From Ruminococcaceae bacterium UBA5391 (GTDB lineage Bacteria; Bacillota; Clostridia; Oscillospirales; Acutalibacteraceae), in assembly GCA_002410755.1 (NCBI GenBank), contig DHOL01000055.1, positions 37,885-46,625 of the forward strand: a stretch of DNA of 8,741 nt. The letters run 5' to 3'. The position numbers and the translations under genes were made by a program. Below, piece by piece: positions 5,719-8,741 of this stretch. The notes below the pieces were generated by a model that was not told where the DNA came from, made no database searches, and was given only the letters and a program-made list of their open reading frames with translations. Each line of letters starts with the position of its first letter. Position 1 is the first letter of the stretch.

Positions 5719-7159
5719 AAAATTCCTTCACCCTGTCTTTCCGATTCATCATTTCCTCATGCCGTCCAATATATTCATATGGATACTTAAAGTTGAAAAT
5801 CCGTTCAATTCGGTTCGAATAGGGGTCCCTGAGCTTGGTTACTGCGCCTGCCCCGCACGCCAGGATGGACTGGCACTCCTCCATGATAAAAACATTATAA
5901 AGGCTTTCAAAGCCGGGTTTTGCCCATCCGGTATTTTCCAGATTTCCAACCATCCGGCTTTGCCGGTAAAGGTAATAGGGCCGGTATCCGCTCTGCGGCA
6001 GCATCCCGTCCGCAAGCGAAACCATCCTGCCTGCCGCATCAGCCCGCAGGCCTTCAGCACCTTCCTGGTTCAGGCGTGCGGCACGCTTGAGCGCAAGGGT
6101 ATGGACTGTAATGCTTTCCGGTGAAAGGGAAATTACTTTTTTCAGGGTCTGATGAAAGCTTTCCGGCGTATCCTTCGGCAGCCCTGCAATCAGATCCATG
6201 TTAATATTATTAAAACCGTGACAGCGCGCAAGTTCAAAGGCAGAAAGTGTCTGAGCCGCCGTGTGTTTCCGCCCGATTTCCCGGAGTACCTCGTCGTTTA
6301 ATGTCTGCGGGTTAATGCTGATGCGTGTGACACCGCCGACGCGCATTGCAGCGAGTTTCTCAATCGTCACGGTATCGGGGCGCCCGGCTTCCACCGTGAA
6401 TTCGCGGCAGTCAGACAAATCGAAATTTCCCCGGATTGCAGCAATCACTTCCGCAAGCTGATCCGCGCTGAGGACAGTAGGCGTCCCCCCTCCAATGTAG
6501 ACAGACTGGAGGCAAAGCTTCAGGCTCTGTGCAATCTCCGCCGTGCGGCGCAGCTCACCGCAGAGGAGTTCCACATACTTTGGAATCAGGTGCGCCGCCT
6601 TTTCAACAGAAGTAGAAACAAAAGAGCAGTAGGCACAGCGCGTCGGGCAAAACGGAATGGCTACATAAAGGCTGTACGATTCCGGCTTTGAAAGGGACAG
6701 CAATGTTTTCTGATTGTCCCAGGTAAGACGGGCAAGCCTTGTCTTTTCCGGCGAAACGAGCAGCTTTTCCTGAAAATAAGCCGGTACAGCCTCGTCCCCC
6801 ATTTGGGACGCAAGACGGCCATAAAGCTTGATGGGACGCACACCGGTCAAAATGCCCCATGCCGGCCTGATACCGCACACTTCGGAAAGCATATTCCAAA
6901 GTACGACGGCCATCCGGCGTCCAAGCTCCATATCATCGGTGTCCGCAGCCAAAAGCTCAGAATGGTTCCGCTCCGTTTTGCCGGCTTTTAGCCGAACATC
7001 CAACCGGATACCTTCCGGCAGGCGCTTAACACCTGTATAGACAAAGGGGTCGCCTTCCTGTATTTCTGTCACTGTTTTAATTTTTTCGCGCGGGTAAAAC
7101 AGACGGCAGAGGTTTTCCATCTCATAGGCCAAAGAATGGCCGTCAATTACAAGCGTCAT
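5693..7159 (-). CDS. hemZ: HemZ-type radical SAM protein (coproporphyrinogen dehydrogenase-like)
   Basis: 488 residues, similar in size to B. subtilis HemZ (about 500). The N-terminal third (1-160) is the HemZ-specific region with GILTGVRPIKL at about 102-112. The radical SAM cluster motif is IPFCPTRCAYCSF with C171, C175 and C178 (CxxxCxxC), followed by YIGGGTPT at 221-228 and INMDLIAGLPKDT. The C-terminal part has FKYPYEYIGR and VKEFYES. HemN-type enzymes oxidatively decarboxylate coproporphyrinogen III without oxygen in haem synthesis, but HemZ is widespread in anaerobes with no known haem pathway, so the enzyme role here is unproven. The frame opens at 7237 inside the hydrolase gene; the ATG at 7159 has GGAGAG 8 nt upstream (7168-7173) and lies 1 nt after the hydrolase stop. 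The relA-hydrolase-hemZ order is the usual clostridial one, though dtd is absent between relA and the hydrolase. Confidence 0.92.
   Translation of the reverse strand: MTLVIDGHSLAYEMENLCRLFYPREKIKTVTEIQEGDPFVYTGVKRLPEGIRLDVRLKAGKTERNHSELLAADTDDMELGRRMAVVLWNMLSEVCGIRPAWGILTGVRPIKLYGRLASQMGDEAVPAYFQEKLLVSPEKTRLARLTWDNQKTLLSLSKPESYSLYVAIPFCPTRCAYCSFVSTSVEKAAHLIPKYVELLCGELRRTAEIAQSLKLCLQSVYIGGGTPTVLSADQLAEVIAAIRGNFDLSDCREFTVEAGRPDTVTIEKLAAMRVGGVTRISINPQTLNDEVLREIGRKHTAAQTLSAFELARCHGFNNINMDLIAGLPKDTPESFHQTLKKVISLSPESITVHTLALKRAARLNQEGAEGLRADAAGRMVSLADGMLPQSGYRPYYLYRQSRMVGNLENTGWAKPGFESLYNVFIMEECQSILACGAGAVTKLRDPYSNRIERIFNFKYPYEYIGRHEEMMNRKDRVKEFYESIGRHR
5724..5728 (-). promoter_or_regulatory. Ribosome binding site of the nucleoside kinase, inside hemZ
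   Basis: AAGGA on the minus strand, 5 nt before the ATG at 5718. It lies wholly within the hemZ reading frame (codons for Lys-Glu of VKEFYES), so ribosomes finishing hemZ pass over it shortly before terminating. Confidence 0.6.
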
Positions 7160-7160
7160 C

Positions 7161-7784
7161 TCAGCGGCTCTCCAGGAAAACATTGTTTTGCCGCTCAAAA
7201 TCGAGCGTCGTCGGGGAACCATGCCCTGGGAACACACGGTAATCCCCTTTCAGTGCAGCCAGCCTCCGCAGGGAATCAAACAGCTGTGCATTGCTGCCCG
7301 TTGGGCAGTCGGTGCGGCCGCAGCTCAGCTTCATGAGGGTATCGCCGGAAAAAATTGCGTCTTCCACAAGGAAGCAGCACCCTCCCGCTGTATGGCCGGG
7401 CGTACTCATTACACGGACGGTAAGGCTCCCCACTTCCACGGTGTCCCCGTTGTTCAGCGGCACATCCACCCGGAACGGCGGGACCGCGGAACCCGTGAAC
7501 GGCTCAGCGAGGTTCAGCCTGCCGTCCCCCACAAGGAGCAGATCATTTACGGAAAGATATACCTTTGCCCCGGTTTCCCGGCAAAGTCGGCTGACACCTG
7601 AAATATGGTCAAAATGGCCGTGTGTCAGCAGGATAACATCCACGTGGCCGTTTTTCTGCACAAGGCTGGAAAGCTCTTCGCTTTCAAAGCCCGGGTCAAT
7701 TACAGCTGCGGCACCTGTCGCTTCATCTTCAAGCAGATAGCAGTTTGTCGGCAGTGGCCCGCCGGGAATTCTCGTGATTTTCAA
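7161..7784 (-). CDS. Metallo-beta-lactamase-fold hydrolase, YqgX/glyoxalase II-like
   Basis: 207 residues, the usual length of single-domain glyoxalase-II-like hydrolases. The metal-binding set is complete: THGHFDH at 54-60 (H55, H57, D59, H60), H131 in STPGHTAG, D148 in FSGDTL and H188 in FPGHG. LSCGRTDCPTGSNAQLFDSL at about 153-172 matches the YqgX/GloB subgroup rather than RNases or lactamases. It would hydrolyse a thioester or related small metabolite using two metal ions in the cytosol; the substrate cannot be told. No signal peptide is seen. The start is TTG at 7784, chosen for a perfect AAGGAGG 9 nt upstream (7794-7800) and because the resulting MKITRIPGGPLPTNCYLL is the standard family N-terminus. 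It begins 38 nt after the relA stop and ends 1 nt before hemZ. Confidence 0.92.
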   Translation of the reverse strand: MKITRIPGGPLPTNCYLLEDEATGAAAVIDPGFESEELSSLVQKNGHVDVILLTHGHFDHISGVSRLCRETGAKVYLSVNDLLLVGDGRLNLAEPFTGSAVPPFRVDVPLNNGDTVEVGSLTVRVMSTPGHTAGGCCFLVEDAIFSGDTLMKLSCGRTDCPTGSNAQLFDSLRRLAALKGDYRVFPGHGSPTTLDFERQNNVFLESR

Positions 7785-7793
7785 AAGGGAATG

Positions 7794-7800
7794 CCTCCTT
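7794..7800 (-). promoter_or_regulatory. Ribosome binding site fixing a TTG start
   Basis: A perfect AAGGAGG on the minus strand, 9 nt before TTG at 7784. No ATG or GTG start is available at suitable spacing, so the hydrolase starts at a rare codon backed by the strongest ribosome site in the window. Confidence 0.7.
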
Positions 7801-7822
7801 AGCCTTTTCTGGCAGTTTGGGT

Positions 7823-8741
7823 TTAAGTGCGCCGGATTGAAACTACACCGTCTATTTTGGAAAGGCGCGCCATGATATTTTTCAGCTGTTCAATATTGCT
7901 GATGGAAATGGTTGCGGAAATGAAAGCGCCCCCGTTTTTCATCTCCCGTGAATTCAGGGAATGGATAAAAAGGTGCATGTTAAAGAGCTGCTGCGTAATA
8001 TCCGCAAGCAGGCCGGGGCGATCCCCTGCAACGATTTCAAGCGTTGTCTTAAACTCCTCATGCACTTCGCCCACCCACCGAACTTTCACCCATCGCTCCG
8101 GCTCCGCTGCTTCACTGATGACGGCAGGCACGTTGGAGCAACCGCGTTTGTGAATGGAAACCCCAAACCCGCGTGTAATAAAGCCAATGATATCGTCGCC
8201 GGGCAGCGGATTGCAGCAGTGAGCAAATTTAACAAGGCAGTTGTCCATTCCGTCTACAATAATGCCAACGGGATTTTTGGCTGGGGAAGAGTGCTTTTCC
8301 TGTACAGACGGTGTAAGAGCTACGGTATGCTCCTTCTGCCATGCATCCTTGATTTTCGGCATGATTTTCCAGAGGGAAATCCCACCATAGCCGATTGCGG
8401 CATAAAAGTCGTCTGGCGAATTAAAGCTGTTGCGCGGGCCGATTTTCTTCAGGATGGAATTCAAGTTTTCTTCTGTAACGGAAATATTATCCCGGCGAAG
8501 CTCACGTTCCATTTCCGCTCTGCCTTCGACAATGTTGTCGCCGCGCTTCTCACGCTTAAACCATGTGCGGATTTTGTTCCTGGCTTCGCCTGTCTTGACG
8601 ATTTTAAGCCAGTCGCGGCTGGGGCCGCGCGCCTCCTTCGAGGTGAGGATCTCGACGATCTCGCCGGTGCGGACCTGATAATCCAGCGGGACGATGCGCT
8701 TGTCGACCTTGGCGCCCGTCATGCGGTTGCCCACGGCGCTG
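7823..8741 (-). CDS. relA: RelA/SpoT family (p)ppGpp synthetase/hydrolase, C-terminal part (5' end cut by the window edge)
   Basis: 306 in-window codons in frame with no stop to the window edge. The fragment begins inside the TGS domain (SAVGNRMTGAKV--RIVPLDY--RTGEIVEILTS), passes through a helical region (to about residue 140), then the zinc-finger/conserved-cysteine domain (FAHCCNPLPGDDIIGF and GCSN at about 172-203), and ends with an ACT domain (about 230-305; VAGDRPGLLADI). These parts sense the ribosome and regulate the catalytic half, which lies outside. Long RSH enzymes make and degrade (p)ppGpp in the stringent response. The first 44 codons (8740-8609) are strikingly G+C-rich at third positions (42 of 44) compared with 25 of 44 in the next block, while the protein stays ordinary RelA. 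The stop at 7825-7823 is followed by the hydrolase gene after 38 nt. In low-G+C Firmicutes this bifunctional form is named RelA or Rel. Confidence 0.94.
   Translation of the reverse strand, partial: SAVGNRMTGAKVDKRIVPLDYQVRTGEIVEILTSKEARGPSRDWLKIVKTGEARNKIRTWFKREKRGDNIVEGRAEMERELRRDNISVTEENLNSILKKIGPRNSFNSPDDFYAAIGYGGISLWKIMPKIKDAWQKEHTVALTPSVQEKHSSPAKNPVGIIVDGMDNCLVKFAHCCNPLPGDDIIGFITRGFGVSIHKRGCSNVPAVISEAAEPERWVKVRWVGEVHEEFKTTLEIVAGDRPGLLADITQQLFNMHLFIHSLNSREMKNGGAFISATISISNIEQLKNIMARLSKIDGVVSIRRT

Noticed and set aside
5701..5785. Imperfect direct repeat TGCCGTCCAAT--ATTCAT, two copies exactly 60 nt apart at the end of hemZ
   Set aside because: Both copies are in frame and encode IGRH segments of the protein. 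YEYIGR is a family feature, so a coding origin or chance explains it better than a regulatory repeat.

Overview
The window reads as chromosome of a spore-forming Firmicute of class Clostridia; an Oscillospirales-type member is my guess from the moderate G+C and the gene order, not a demonstrated placement. The evidence is a minus-strand run of yabM/spoVB-like, mazG, hup, rqcP, yabP and yabQ. This is the clostridial version of the Bacillus subtilis yabM-yabN-yabO-yabP-yabQ segment that normally leads into divIC. YabP and YabQ occur essentially only in endospore formers. All ten genes lie on the minus strand, so transcription runs from high to low coordinates, and both window edges cut a gene (relA at the right, yabQ at the left).

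Right half (8741 to 4747): the C-terminal half of a long RelA/SpoT (p)ppGpp synthetase/hydrolase, a YqgX/glyoxalase-II-like metallo-beta-lactamase-fold hydrolase, a HemZ-type radical SAM protein and a uridine-kinase-family P-loop nucleoside kinase. The hydrolase stop and hemZ start are 1 nt apart, and hemZ overlaps the kinase gene by 26 nt, so these three are probably translationally coupled.

Middle (4750 to 4115): a well-formed vegetative promoter sits on the kinase stop codon, with a second possible promoter downstream and an AT-rich 17-bp palindrome over the -10 element. They precede a small uncharacterised protein with an N-terminal helical region, a zinc ribbon and an acidic Pro/Glu tail. 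A weak terminator-like hairpin follows it.

Left half (4000 to 1): a MurJ/SpoVB-family flippase-like membrane protein, a MazG nucleotide pyrophosphohydrolase whose second domain looks degenerate, the nucleoid protein HU, a strong hairpin terminator or attenuator, the ribosome quality-control factor RqcP, a sigma-E-like promoter, then the sporulation proteins YabP and YabQ. The picture is a housekeeping unit (envelope, nucleotide sanitation, nucleoid, ribosome rescue) running into a mother-cell sporulation unit with its own candidate promoter.

I see no mobile element, CRISPR array, tRNA or rRNA, and no gene-free stretch over 300 bases. No wholly new system is evident. The most notable signals are an abrupt synonymous-site composition jump inside relA, the candidate sigma-E promoter ahead of yabPQ, the hup/rqcP terminator placement, and the degenerate MazG C-domain.
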